Origin: Holacanthus passer
Lineage: Eukaryota; Chordata; Actinopteri; Pomacanthidae
Direction of reading: 5' to 3'
Assembly: GCA_025331565.1 (NCBI GenBank)
Contig: JAFREQ010000046.1
Location: forward strand, 3,102,501-3,166,500
Length of the DNA: 64,000 bases
Part shown: in pieces, positions 45,901-59,900 of the stretch
Layout of the letters: each line of letters begins with the position of its first letter
Position numbering within the stretch: position 1 is the stretch's first letter
The notes under the pieces: generated by a model
Seen by the model: the letters and a program-made list of their open reading frames with translations, nothing else
The model's database searches: none
What the model was told of the DNA's origin: nothing
Position numbers and translations under genes: made by a program

Positions 45901-48065
45901 CGATCACATTCCCAGCAGCCTCTCTCAGCTGACGTGGCTGTCGACCCATATTCTGTTTCTCCCTTCCTGTTTCTATAATGTTCGCGTGTCTGTGAGCACA
46001 CGTTTACGCTCTCCTCCCTTTTACCTCCACACTGTATTGATAACAGCGCACACAGCTGGTCACATCATTAGTATTGATCAGTGTTTGTAAAATGGATTAC
46101 AAACCGGCCTCGGCCTCCCGACTCTGGAAGCAACCAGATGGATGATGAAGATACATTTTATTATCCTCACAATCCACCGAAGAATGAACAATTTGTTTTA
46201 TTTAAGTGAAATCAAAAGGGGTGAATATTGAGGAGGGGGGTTTTGAGGCGGTGGACAAAACTTCCACATGAGATCATGATGCACAGACTCACGCTAATGA
46301 AAGGTGACAACAGAGGAACAGAGATGGGGGATGGTTTGCACGGAGAGGATTCAGTTTTACTTCCTTCCTAACGCATAATGAAATATGTTGTCACACTTTA
46401 CAGGCATATGAAAGTGATATGATGGGTCTTTTCCTTCTTTACGGGCCGTGACTTACATACATCACTCGAGACAGCACGTCAGTTTAAACGAGCGACATTA
46501 ATATTAGCCGATGCAAGTTGGTATTTTAACATCCAGGACATGCATCGGAGGAGCGGGGTTAACATTTTGCACATTGCAGCTCTGAAGATAAAGGCCTACA
46601 GCTGCGATCACACATGAGTTTGCGGTGGAGGAAATTGTTCCCTGCTGGAAAACAGCTCAAAGACGAAGCTCTCGGTCCAATTAATGATAATAAATTTATA
46701 ACCACAATGTTCTTTCTTTGCCCTGTGTGAGCTTCTCCCTCCCCCCTCTCTCCTAACGGTTAACCCCATTACCAAACACTAAGAGGATTTTTTTCCATTC
46801 ATTGCTCCATTTAATATTTTTGCTTAGTAATCAGTCTGCGGGCCTGAATCCATCTGTATCATTAAGGCTGTAATCACATGTGAGATGACAGTTAGTGAAC
46901 ATCGACAGGACCTCGTGTGTGTTCAGGCTCATCGGATAAAACTAAGATATTAAATATATCCTCATTTCAACAGAAAGCACCTGTATCATCATGAATGTAT
47001 TATAACATGTATTATATTTTGATTTTACTTTGAAATCCACCACAGGAATGCAGATTAAAGTCTGGTGCGTTAATGTTTGGAATCTGTGTAAAAGACAGTT
47101 TAAATTTGCAGCTTTATCAGATTCATTCTAATCTGGAGGATTTCTGTGAACTACATTAGTCTTTTGTGTCTCTACTGAACGGATGTTACACAACAGAGGA
47201 TCCACACTGTCCCTGCACACAGGTGGAAGGATATCGCCCCCTGTTGGTATAACACTGCACATCATGGTTAGGTGTACAACTCAATTGTGCATCACTCAAT
47301 ATAGATTCAAGTTTTAAAGAGGATAGGTTTTGGTATTTTAATTCCACAGGTGCAAAATAAATTGAATATGCAAACATATCTTTAAGATGTGTTGTTGCAT
47401 CTCTTGGACCTTTTGACCTTCTAGAAATCTCAGACTTCAATCAAACTCACATCTAAAGTCTATGGTGATACTGAGGTTTGGAGACAATGAGATTATTATT
47501 AAGTCTTTGAGAGATGCTTTATTTTATAGGTAAGTAATGTTGGAATAAATTCCTGGAAAGTTTCCTGAAAAGAACTGTGTGTTTTGGTACTTCTTATAGG
47601 CAAAGTAGGGATTTACATGATGGATCGGCTTCATTTAAACACAATAAATGTTGTATTTCCTCCTTACATGTTGAATTAAATGCTTGCTAGTAGATTTTTA
47701 CATGTTCAACTTGTTGGCTGTGCACTGACTAAAAGACTGTTTTGGATACACCTGCAATTAATTGGACAATTGAACAGCCTCAAATAACTTTAGCTCAAAT
47801 TTTCTATATAATTAGCAGGGAATTATGTTATAATATTCAGGAATGTTAAAGGAAATTGTTCTGTTATTATTCAGAAAATAGTGACTTGTAAAGAATTCAA
47901 CAATTCAATTTGACAAATCTTGACTAACTGCATCATGTATCAAAAGAGGAATGAAAAGATTAATTTATAATTCCATTTTATTTTCAGTATTACGCAACAT
48001 TAGAAGTATAAATATCTGTTTTAATATACAACATCTATGACATCCATAGAGCTTTCCTTGGGCAA
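45901..48065. other. intergenic sequence downstream of mast4
   Basis: No gene is supported. The part at about 46440-46870 is complex, repeat-free and rich in TAAT cores, and is listed as a candidate regulatory element. The remainder is AT-rich. Confidence 0.4.
46440..46870. promoter_or_regulatory. candidate conserved non-coding element
   Basis: This unique sequence contains CCAATTAATGATAATAAATT TATAACCACAATG, CATTTAATATTTTTGCTTAG TAATCAG and CATTAAGGCTGTAATCACAT. It has no coding frame or repeat similarity, and a base composition typical of developmental enhancers. Inference only. Confidence 0.3.
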
Positions 48066-48085
48066 AATACAAAACTCAAAACACT

Positions 48086-48091
48086 TTTATT
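48086..48091 (-). terminator. candidate distal polyadenylation signal of mast4
   Basis: AATAAA in the context GCAATAAAAGTGTTTTGAGT TTTGT: a canonical hexamer with a GT-rich downstream element at the usual spacing. It lies about 2.27 kb past the stop. Confidence 0.5.
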
Positions 48092-49713
48092 GCACATATT
48101 CTAAAAGACAAACCATCGTAAGCGAGTTCGTATAATACTAGTTTTGCAGAGGAAGGAAAAAAAAAAGAGGAAACTGAAAAGACGAGCAGACGAAGAAGAA
48201 CCTGACATATGAAATTTTGACATTGATTACTGCACAAACAAATGTTCTTATTAAACATCCTTGTGTCAAGGAGCAAAGTCTCACACTACTATAAACAACA
48301 TTATCTGTGACACAGAACATAGATTTGGCAAATCAACAATATACAAAATATACATCCAGGATGCTTTGTAAACAAACATTGAATGTGCTTTGAGGATTTA
48401 AATGTCAGTCGTCACAGGAAAGAAAAGTGTGGAGAAAAAAATTGTTCAAATAAAACTCAGTGATTCTTTTACATCTGAAGTTGGGACGAAACATTTTCAA
48501 CTCCAGTTTCACTTCTTCTCACCCTTTGAACTGAATATCGGCAAACGTTAAGGTGCTTTTCTTCTCTCACAATAAATTACATTTACAATGCGAGCAAACA
48601 TCGGATTCTTTTAAAATCTCTGCAATCAATCTCACGTGTTTCGGTGTCGTTCTTGCCGCTTAGATAAACTATATTCTGTGTCATGTTGAATGAAATCTTT
48701 TCTTTTTGACTTGTCGACAGAGTATATGTAGTAGACAAGATTATTGTTGAGCCAGCACAACGGAGCAAATACTGTTTTACATACTTAGTGTCCTAGGCTA
48801 CTTTCTGGTTGTCCGTTAGGGTTTGCGATTTAAAGGCATCTACAGTATAGAAACACGTGTTTGTGTTGCAGAAAGTGAATGCGGATATATGACAGCCTAT
48901 ATGTATAGTACCAAGTATTTGCACACTAACATCAAATGCGTGTTGTGGACAGGAACTACGCAAATAATCAGGATTCTTCATGTGAAATCTTTACCCAGGT
49001 GAAGCTTTAAGTCCTTTGAGATCCACACACGACTTGAACAAGACTGACACGTCAAAACCCTTTGAAAGCCTGACAGTGATGGACTCTTTGGTCACCGTCA
49101 TCTGTCTCACATGATCGACCTTATATCACTCTGCACGAACACACACACACACACAGACAGAAGAGATGAAGCCCAAAGCCTTCAGAAATCTGCTGCAGTA
49201 AAACATGTGCAGAACTGCTGGTTCATCTCATTAATCAAACATAATTCATATTTTACACAGTCATCACTTTTCAAGCTGCAGCCGGCCGACAAACACATCG
49301 TCGACAATAAAGACATTCTTGGGAAACGCTGACAGCCCTCACAGTTTTGTTATATAATGCTACATTTTTAGAAGTTACCCCTCATGTCTTTCCTCTCTTT
49401 CTCCGTCTTCAAGTTAATTTTGGAACACGTGAAAGGTCACGAAGAAGAAGATGCCGTTCGACGAGATACATCACGGTAGCTTACTTTAGACCACAGAGTT
49501 ATCAAGCAGAACGTGACACTCTTAATATCGAGCGTACAAACGAATGACGCTGCAAAATCTATACATATAATACAAATGACAATCATGTAAGCCCCTGTAT
49601 CCCCGTTTTACAGTGTTCATCATATTTACACCCTATTGCATAAAAATCAAAAATATATGTACAGATGTCAGAGGAATGTGAATAAACACCACACCTTGCT
49701 AAGAACAGCAAGT

Positions 49714-49719
49714 TTTATT
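49714..49719 (-). terminator. candidate proximal polyadenylation signal of mast4
   Basis: AATAAA followed by a 6-bp inverted repeat (CTTGCT, loop GTTCTT, AGCAAG) and then GGTGTGGTGTTTATT, a good GT-rich element. It lies about 640 bases past the stop. It could be an alternative site to the one at 48086. Confidence 0.5.
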
Positions 49720-50355
49720 TCCTATAATCCTAAGGCCCCTTCACTAATTTATGATTTCTAGAACTGTGACATGATTCCATTTTTTTTAGTTTTAGGTGAA
49801 AAGCGCAGATCGTAGTGCGTTCCCTCTGTGTACCTCTGCACAAAACCCAACATGAAAATAATCGGATTACATTGATCAGAAACAATCGTGATGCAGCTGC
49901 TGAGCAGAATCGTGTGGTCTACTGCATTAAAAGACATCAGGTCCTCCGAATCTACAAGTAAGAGTGCAATTCAAAATCTTTTATGGCACTGACTCCACAG
50001 TACATCACAACCTTTGTAAGGCTACTTCCCCTATTGCCCCGACACACTGATTGCACAAAAGCATTCTGCAATAAACAGAAAACCTCCAAACATTCACTTG
50101 ACGTAAAACTTGAGACGATACCAGAAATTACCAGCAGATGATTGCCTACATTCAGACCAAGAAACATGTTGTCATCTTATTTAACACACACACACACTCA
50201 CACACACATCTCTATCAGCATGTAACAGCTTGCCCGGTCCTCAAACAAAAAAATTAAAAAAAAAGAAGGCATGATGATGTTTGCACAAACCATTTCTAAC
50301 ATTTCATTACGTCTGGATTCTCTGAAGCGATGATGTCGGCTGTCGCCTCCCTCTT

Positions 50356-53300
50356 TTACTTTTTGTTACTAGAACTACGCGGCGACTCCTTCTGCGGTTT
50401 GCACCTGCCAGTGTCTTTGTCCGAACTGTCTTTCGGAGCAGAGGGAGCGGCTCTGGCTGCGTCTCTTTTCGTGCTCTTCTGTGCAGACGTGACCTCTTGG
50501 ACGGTTTCCTTTTTCTTCCTCTCAGCCTGCTCCTTCTTGCCAGACACCTGTTTTTCAGGGGTGGTGATTCTGGCATCGGGGCCCTTGTGAGCGTCCGGTT
50601 TGAGCGTCTCAGACTTGGGGCCTTCCTTGGATACCTTGCCTGCAGCTTCCTGGGGTGCACAGCTGGAGATCCGGCCTGGGACGCCACCGCTTTCCTTTTT
50701 CGCCCCAGGTTTCGGCAGCACCGGCTGCAGGTCGGGCTGCGAGGGAGCATCTGACGGCAGCTGGTGTTGAGGTGCAGCGAGAGGTGAAGCGACGTGTTTT
50801 GGTTTGGAGTCTTGATGGTTTTTAATGACCGGGGCTTGATTTTTAGGTGAGGGGTCTTTATGTTTGGCATCAAGACTTTGTTTAGTATTCACCGGAGCTA
50901 CAGGAGTCTTCAGAGTTGACGATGAAGGGACAGTTTTGGGAGCGAGAGATTTTGGCTTTGGGTCCGTGTTTTCTTTTGCTGGATGTGCTGAGGTTGCTAC
51001 AGGGCTTTTGGGCCGGGCTTCTGTTTGCTTCACGTCAGCACGAGTGGGAGACGGTGTCAGCTTCACCGATTCCTCGCGCTTCACATCGACTCCGGCTGAT
51101 GGCAGCGAGGCTTCTTTCCGTTTAGAGTCGTGGGTCACTTGAAGGTTTGGAGTCGAGGGAGCAGATTCTTTAGACGGATCTCTCTGTTTTGAATTCAGAC
51201 TGCCCTTCAGCGCCGGGACAGGAGGAGCTGCACCGTGAAGTGTTTTTGCATCCTTCTCTGTCTTCACAGCTGTGTGTGCTACAGGTTGTGAGTCAGGTCT
51301 CGACTTAGTTTTGGGGCTCACGACATTTTCGGTTGCTGACGGTGAAGATTTCTGTTTCTCTTTCACAATGATGACAGGTTCTTCTTTTTTAGAGGTGCAG
51401 TATTCTGAATCAGGTGATTTGTGTTGTGCTTTTTCAGCTGGATTGATTTTTAATAGCTGCTCTGACTCTTTCCCATTCTTAATCTTTGGTGATACGGGAT
51501 CCTCTTTTTTCATGCTACCACTCTCTATTGCACCAGTAGACACAGTTTTATCCTTTTTATTTACGCTCGCTGTGACCTCTTTAACATTATTTAACGAGGC
51601 GACCACATTTACTGGAGAAACTTCTTTCTTCTGTTCCACTTTTGCAGCTGTGATGCACGTGTTGACTTCCCTCTTCGAGCCAGAGCTGCCTGGATCGCCG
51701 ACCACTTTCACAGCTGATCTGTTAGGTTGCACACTGTCCTTACTAACAGATATTTCCAGGCAGACCTGACTTTCAGATTTTAAACTGCAGGTTTTATCTA
51801 CTCGTGCAGGAGCAGATGCTGATGTTGTGACACAAACCTGCTTTTCTGTATTTGAGCAGATGTTCGGCTGCTGTTTTGAAAGCACATTCTCTGGAAGGCG
51901 CACAGACGCAGAGATGTTCTGTACCTTAGAAACAGAGGTCATGTTTGAGTTCTGTGCAGAAGCTGCTTTTCTCTGACCTGTGTCCAAACCACAGTTTATA
52001 CTCTGCTTCAGTGGCACAGGTAACGTCTCGCTGGCAGCTGGAGCCTCCGCAGTTTTTACATTCACCTCCAGCTTTGCTTTGACTCCTGTCTTGGAGCTGT
52101 GAATATTTTGTGATATAGCATGTGTTGTGACTTCCTGCTGCTCCACTTCATCCTCCTGATCTTCATTGCTGACTTCCCGTATGGATGGTGTTTTCCCACA
52201 GGAGGAGAAGTGGGAGCTGTGTCGAGGGCCTCTGTGCTCATGAGCCAGCGATGAACTGGCCTTCATACCCGTCCTGCTCTCTTGTTTAACAGTGAAAGTC
52301 GACGCCTCCACTTTGCTGGTTGGAGCCTTTAATGATTCACTGTGTCTGTCCTGTGTTTTCTCACCATTTGTACTGGTTTTCTGATCATTTGACTGATCTT
52401 TGGAGGCGACTATGCTATTTAGAGAGGATACAGCTTCAGGGCTGGGAGAACAGGCCAGAGGGCTCTTCAGCTTGTCTGCAGTTTTCAGTTGGGGGATGGT
52501 TATCTGCCGCTCCGTGGGAGTCTGGAGCCAAATTGGAGGACTCACAGAAACAGTGTCACTTGTGTTTTCCACCATTTTAGATAAACAGGTTTCTGTTTTG
52601 GAGACTCTGGGCCCTGACAGCAGACCGATATCCAGAGTGCCCTCCAGAGGTCTGAGAGAGGAGACGTGGCGCCCTTCAAGTTTATATTCAGATGACGTTT
52701 TTCGAAGTGAAGAATCTGCAGAGGAGATGAGCTGGAGCTTTTCCACAGCGCTCTCTCCTCTGCCGGAGAAAAGCTTAGGGGCCAGACCTTCAGGGCTGGA
52801 GTGAACACTTCCCAGTCCTGCCTTCATGTGCTCGTGAGACATGGCCGTGTCCAGCTGGAGGCTCTTAGACCTGGTGGAGCCAAAGTGCAGGTTCTCGTGG
52901 ATGCCGGACGAGCACCGACACATGCAGTCTTCCCGTTCTTCAAATGAAAGCCTCTTCCTGGTGAACTCGATGTTGGGAGCTTTGAAGTCCAGTCTGTCGG
53001 GCTTCATGTTGTCTTTCCCCTGTCTGGAGTGCTGCCACTCTGGGTGAATGGAGCAGAGAGTCGATCTCAGTCCTCCGTCACTTTCACCGCTGCCACCAGG
53101 TGTGTCAGCGATGCCCTCAGAGACTCGTGTGGTGAGTTTCTTATAAAGCACATCTTTAAGGGTTGTGCTGGCAGCTTTGGCCTCTAGGGGGCCAGAGTCT
53201 GGGCTGCTTTTGTTTGGACCCCTGGCCAGAAAACTTTCATCCCTGTCATCACCACACAAGGAGGATGAGTCAGGTTCACGCAGGGCATCTTGCTTCTGTA

Positions 53301-53996
53301 GAGACTCCCTCCTCTCCGACCAGTCCTGCCTCTTCACAACCACTTTGGACTTCAGTTTCTCCTTGTCGAGCTCCTCAATGGACTCCTGCCGGCCCATCTT
53401 GCGGCTGATGGGTCGCTTTAAGCAGCCCTGCTCCACAGGTCGTACACGGGTGATTGCTGGCGGCTCGCAGGGTGTTTCCTCCACACTCTGCAAGACGGTG
53501 TAATCCCGCTCCCCGGTCCTCAGCTCCTCATCCTGCACCTCCTCTTGAGTCACTTCCAGGCTGTGTTTTCTGGGACACAGGTGCTTTTTGTCTCCTGTGT
53601 ATGAGGGGGACAGCTTCTCCTCAGACTGCACACGTTTTAGAAGGGGTGAGCGAGGCGGCTCAGCACTTTTGGGGCGCACGATGTGGCGCACGATTGTGGG
53701 TGGGGAATGTATCTTGGCTGGGAAGGCTTGGGTCGTCTTAGAAATGGCCACCGAGTGCCCACTAAGAAGAGGAGAGGGCGAGCGCTGAGGAGACGTCGGC
53801 TGGGGGGTGGGTGACGGCGTGCGAGCCAGAGGAGAAAGGGGAATGCTGCCGGCAGACTTGCGGCGCCCCTGACGAAGCCTTTGACCCGGCAGTTTGGGGC
53901 CGAGGCCGTGCAGAGTGCTGGGACGAATGTGGCCCGAGCCTGCGGGGGAGTTTGGAGCACTGGAGCTGGGAGAACTACTCTGAGAGGAGTTTCCAC
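50356..53996 (-). CDS. mast4: mast4 large last coding exon: disordered C-terminal tail and stop
   Basis: This single exon has 3,641 coding bases (1,212 complete codons plus stop TAA at 50358-50356), entered in phase 1 from acceptor ACTCCCAG. The first 150 residues are highly conserved (SAPNSPAGSGHIRPSTLHGL; HSPPTIVRHIVRPKSAEPPR; SPLLKRVQSEEKLSPSY; RKHSLEVTQEEVQ). Later islands (FKAPNIEFTRKRLSFEERED; GIHENLHFGSTRSKSLQLDT; EYKLEGRHVSSLRPLEGTLD) point to MAST4. The last 500 residues are low-complexity, rich in K, S, P and E with repeated PKSP-, DSKPK- and PKNQ-like motifs. The end PQKESPRSSSNKK resembles the human KESLRSSPHKK end. An open GTG 53751 is not a start; the frame continues upstream to the acceptor. 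Confidence 0.95.
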
Positions 53997-56900
53997 CTGG
54001 GAGTTAAAAGCACAAAACAATGGATATCAGTAATTTAACACATATAATGAAAATAGTTCAGTATCATTAAGATGAGTTGAAGTCTCCACCTGACTGGGTG
54101 AAATCTGGTGCGGGGCGGAAGGCGGCGGTGGGGGAACGAGGGGACAGACTGTGGGTGGGGGAGCCGGGGAGACTCTCACCAGATGACAGCGAGTGGTTCA
54201 GAGAGGTGAAGCTCCGGCTCGTGTGCAGGAGAGGAGACGGCTGCATGGCGAAACGTCTGAACAGGGAGCGTCGCCTGGAAGAAAGCAAAGCGAGACAGAG
54301 AAGAGACAAATCAAATTTTAAAAAGCCTTGTTTCATGGGCAATTGGCAAAAGATTATTTGTTATGAGAAGGTGCCATTTTTTTTGTATTTTTATATTATT
54401 ACATGATTTGCTTTCCTCACAGTCCAAACACCATCTTGCACATTTCCACAGTTTCCTTGAATCAGATGCAAAATAACCTGCTGGTCAAATATTCCCTCAG
54501 TGTTAACTCTCTGCCCCCTGGAGGCCAACAGGAAACACAGAAACTACAACAAACCTGAATATACCACAATATATGCTGCACATTTAGGAGAGAAGAAGAC
54601 TCAAACCTTTCTGGTGTCCTCTCCTTCTTGGGCTTTTTGGCACATCTGACCATCTTGCTCCTGTAGCTGTTCCTCCGGGCCGGACCAGTTTTAATCGAAG
54701 TATTTTCAAAGGCGGTTGTGGAGATGGCAACTTTGCTGCCGCTCTGAGAAGGAAGAACAAACCATTAGAGGATACTTTTATCCAAAATAGTGTTTACTGT
54801 GGTTGCTGTCAGGGTTAACATTGTTTTACTTTATTAAATTCCGAAATTACATTTTCCAAATGTCACAAAGAATATCATTACTAATCTGAGCTGTCGTGCA
54901 TTTGAAAACGAATGAATGAATAGCTGCTACATTTTCATTTACCTTGAGCAGGAGTTCCACCACTTCAGTGTGGACGAGACCGTGGACGGCTTCTCCGTTC
55001 ACGTGAGTGATGAGGTCTCCAGCTTTGAGTCCAGCTTTGTGTGCAGGTCCACCGTCTTCTACATTCTGATTAACAGACATAAGACACGTTTATTATTATT
55101 ATTGTCATCTATTTTTCTTAACAGCCCTTTGGAAGTTTAACAGAGCTTCCACACCTGTTGTTTGCTTCCTACTTATTCTAGTTCTGGTCTGATTTGTTTT
55201 CACACTGACTGAGGATTTGTCTCCTACAGGCTGATAAGGCTGATCTGGTCCTTACCCAGACCATGTGGTAGACAGTGTAGATGTCCCCGTCGCAGGCGTA
55301 CACCCGGATCGCCCTCAGCGTGAAGCCGAACTTCTTCCCTGAGCTGTGGATGACGACGGGCTGCCGCGGGTTGGCGGTGCAGAGGGACGAGTCCCGGCTC
55401 GGAGAGGAGTCTCTGGAGGACGGGTCTGAAGAGAGGGAGTAAGGAGACAGGGGGCTGGCCAGCGGAGACACCCCGAAGATATCTGGAAGAATGAGAGATA
55501 ATCACCACCTGAGCTGCCTCTTTTATTTAATCAATCAGGCTTCGAGCGGCCCTCGAGTGAGTCGTGAGGTGTTGCTTTAAAGCTCAAGAGTCTGGTTCAT
55601 TCTGCTCCCGCTGAGGGTGAAACTAATGGGATTTTCTCTCTCCCAGCAGCGAGGACCTCTTGCTCCTGCCCTGCCTGCTTACTTTCCTTGTTAGCGGCTT
55701 GTGCTCGGCTGCTTGCCCGCAGCCACTCTGTAAAATGGAACTCACAGCGGGAGTCGTGCTGGGCCAATTTCGCACAGATCCATAGTGAGCTTTCATCTCT
55801 TTCACATTATTTGTCAAGAGTCTGTTGCTCTTATTGAAATTCTTGACATGTTATTGCTGTGACATACTTCAACCTACAAACTGCTTCAGATCACATCTTT
55901 TGAATATGCATATTTTTCTGCACGTGTCCTTCGACTCACCCCCCGGGATCATCAGGGACAGGGCGCCAGTCGAGATCGACTTTGGGACTTTGGCCACAGC
56001 TCCGGTTTTCTCTGCGGCGCTCTCAGGCTTCAGAGAGTTGGTCTGAGCCGCCTGGTCTGCGGAGGTGTGACTGGTGCTGTCGGGGCTCTCCACACCTTCA
56101 CCTCTGGGCGTCAGCTGGTCCAGATGTTCTGAGAAACTTCCTGTTGATTACAGAAGTGAAAAAAACGACAAATTGTGGTTTTACAAACGTTACATGCTGG
56201 AGGGACTGAAATACAGTGAAATACACAAACACACAAAACAACAGCCATGAACAGCGCTCTGAGCAAGGCCGTTTTTATAAATATAATCTATATGTTGACT
56301 GTCTGTTGCAGACAGGCCTATAGAGGAAACACTTAAGGAGATGCTTCTGAGCACAAAACATCCAATGGCGAGGCATCGAGGACAAACATGGCCGACCGTC
56401 CTCTCTTCTGTTCACTGGCCTTGAAAAAGTAAGTCTCATTAGAGGAATATCCAAAAGATCTTTTCCGAGGAGAGATGTTTTAGATTTACAGGACTTAATG
56501 GTAGTTTCACTTTTAAATCTTAAATTCTTGTGATATTTTGGTAATTGATGTCTGATAATGATACAGCTACTGTCTTCTTCTATTCCTGTTCTCTTGACTA
56601 GTTTGTATTTTGAATCAAGTATTGTATTTTGAATTAAGTTAATAAGAGTCTCAGTTTCTGTCCCTTCTGAGTGTGTTCTGCTACACCTGTGTTAAATTAG
56701 ATAATTGCCTTGAATGTCTTGTATACAAGTGATTTCATTGTTCTTGCCTGTGGCCAAAAAGCTCTGGGGAAGATATTTTAATCAAAAGTAAAGCTCAGGC
56801 TTTGATTTCGTCTTTGTAAACATAATATTCTGTGAAACAAGCTTTTAACTTTTCAACATTAGGAATGTTTTGGATGGATGAAAATTAATTATTCTTGACT

Positions 56901-59900
56901 GATTCTTGATACCATAGTTTCACTGTTTCAGGAACTTGACAACTCATTGATTTTTGAAAATGAAAACAGAGAAAATGTATGATATAGTTGTACAGTATGC
57001 AGTTCCAGTTTCGCACCAGAGAGCGTGGCTCCGCTGTGGGTGCTGCCCGGAGTCGTGGCGTCCGGCTCGTCCTGCGGGAGCTCTCCGATGGAGAAGGAGG
57101 TCTTGCTGGGGTCGCCGAGGCCTGACGTCTCGTCTCCTTCGCTCTCTGCTGAGATGGCGAACTTTGGCAACAGGCTGGGACAGGGGACCTGATTCACACT
57201 GTCTGTGTCTGCTGAGTGGGACAGCGACGGCCTGGTCGAAGGACAGAAGGAGAGATTCACACTAAGAGTCAAATATTGTCTGAATATACTGAATATATAA
57301 TAGAAGTCAGACATAAAAGGTTCATTAATCAGCAGTTATTCAGGGAAGGAGGTCGCTCATCATCTCACGACCCCTCAGGTTTATCTGGTGGCCCTTTGGA
57401 CGGCCCCGACCCTCAGTTTGGAACCACTGAACTGAACTAGCTGACTGTATATAAAGTAGTTCAAACTAGCGCCACCTGGAGGCCCCAACAGTAAAATTCA
57501 TGCATCAGTATCAACAATCTAATAATGTCATATATAAAAACTTATCACTCGGTGACAGAGGCCATCTTCTACAGAACGAGTACTTTTACTTTTGATACTT
57601 TAAGTACAATTTGCTGATTATACCTTTGAATGCAGGACTTTTGCTTGTAATGGAGTATTTCTACATTAACATTTTGGTACTTAAGTAAAGGATCTGAATA
57701 CCACTGAATTTGTAGTATAAATATATCTTGTGTCTAATATGACATTTGAATTCCTGCATGATGCACCGAGCTGCACATTTAATCTCCGCTGCTGTCTTGT
57801 GTTTATGTGCAGAGATTTAATGAACGGTTACAGTCTTGATTCGATGATGGAGGCAAACATACAGTTCAGCAAAGTCCGGCGTCCAGCTGAGAGAGTCGAC
57901 CGTCAGCGGGCTCTCGCTCTTCTTCCCCTCCGTCTCTCCCTTCTCCTCCAGGTGCCCGCGGGACAAATCCAGGCTGCTGTAAACCTGACAGGAACAATGA
58001 TTCACTTCAGCACATGCAGGCTATAAAAGCAAAATGATGCTCCACACACAGATGTTTAAAAAACACAGGAGGTTCAGGATGAACTAAGATTGATTAATAA
58101 ATGTAGAACAGACTGTACAGAGAGAGAAGTGTTTATGTGGATATATGGAGTATTTTCTGGGAGCATTTTTGTTATATTATTGTTTTACTAACATTTACTC
58201 AGTTTTTCTTGAGCCATAAAAATAATAATTACCTGATGATTCTATTATGTTATTTTTAGGTGGTTTAGAATATATTGTACATGTGTAATTAATAATTAAT
58301 AACCACAAGGTTCACTGTTGTGTGCATTCCTTCTTTTTGGTTTATATTTTGCAGTCACATGACCATCAGGTGTTTCTTCTGGACAGGTACAATTAAGAGG
58401 AGAGCAGAGACGCTGCTCTGTCTGTGTCAATGCAGACTTCATCATGTCGTACAAGCGTGGAGTTTAGGTGCAGCTGAGGAGAAGCTCTGCACTTCCTCCG
58501 AGACGTCCCGCTGCTTCTCGAGACGCTGTAATGCTTTGTTTTGATGTGAGCGGGGAGCAGACTGCAATGCAGCACAACAATGACTCCCAGCTTGTATGAC
58601 TGTATTGTGAGTTGTGTTCCACGTTACCAAGAAAGAGAAAAAAACAGATCTGATTTGCGAGCAGAAAATATATGCAAAGCCGAAATCTACGTTTAATACT
58701 GCAGGGGGAACTGGAGGGGGGGGGGGCACATTTCCATATGAAATACCACCGCTCATGTTTGCTTTCCCATGAGAAAAGGAGCCGGATAGATGACGGCATC
58801 AATTCATTTACATTAGTTCGATTTTTGTCTGTAATGATGATGTATACATGTTTGTCTGAGGGGAGATGAAGGACACACCTTAGAGAATCTGTGAGAACAC
58901 GAGGAGAACTGACGCAGCTCCACGTTGAAGTCTTCATCGTTTGTGTCCTCTTCCTCCGTCTCCAGGTGATGGTACCTCTCGGAGCGAGCTGGGAATGACG
59001 ACAGGTTCAGGTTTATCTATTGCATTTTGTCATTACAGGTGACACAAGGTGATTTAAGAAGATAGAAGAAGAAGAAAATGTAATGATCTCAATGTTTTAT
59101 GTTATGGCCATTTAATTATTTCAGCTTTGTTTCTGAGAAATTGTTTTATCCCTTATTTTATAATGTGGGTTTAAATACTACAATACCCATGAGCCTCAGC
59201 TGCCACTGCTCCAGTTAGAGGCTTAAATCACAGCACTAACAAACTCAAAACACAGCAGAGAAGGAAATATGGTGCCACAGTTGCTGAATTAATCTAAAAA
59301 CGGACCCAGAATTTAAAAGTGCACTGATTTAAGCTGCAGATTGTTTTCAGTTTTGTCGACACCATCTACTTTAGTGATGCATGTAACAGAATTTTAAGCT
59401 CACTGTCGAAGTAACTGGTGTCGTCTTCAGACTCCAGCTGAGGAATAAACTCGGCCTTCTGCCTCAGCAGACTGTTCCAGTCCAGGTTGTGGAAGAACTG
59501 ATGCTGCTTCACTTCAGCGGCTCCACCTGCAGATGAAATAAATGAATAACTAGTTTAGAATAAATTTTCAGGACATGTGAAGGAAACACACACAGAACAC
59601 TTGGCATTGACGGTTCAGCTCAGACACAGGAGGTGAAGAAACGCTTACGCTCAGCTTTCCTTTTCCCTAGTGGCTGCGGGCCAAACCGATATCATGACCA
59701 TAAATTATGCAGAACAATTTCCTGCCTGTGACCTTTCGAGGAACAGCGGGAGCCTTTGTGACTGGCAGCCCGGCGAGAGGACATCTAGATGAAGGGGGAG
59801 GTCCGGCTGTCCCCGGACTGAACCGGCTACATGCGTCCCTCTGATTAAAGGCCTCTGTCCCAGGTCACGGCCACTTTTACACTCCGCAGATCTACACACT

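Larger units (their letters stand above)
48066..50355 (-). other. mast4: mast4 3' UTR (probable)
   Basis: It runs from the mast4 stop to a canonical AATAAA at 48091-48086 followed by a GT-rich stretch (GTGTTTTGAGTTTTGTATTTTG). A second AATAAA at 49719-49714 would give a shorter form. The region is unique, with a TGTG microsatellite near 50189-50208 and no coding frame of note. The extent is inferred from signals only. Confidence 0.5.

Noticed and set aside
53163..53788. Several plus-strand open frames over the mast4 last exon
   Set aside because: They are shadows of the long minus-strand coding exon, whose protein is clearly conserved.
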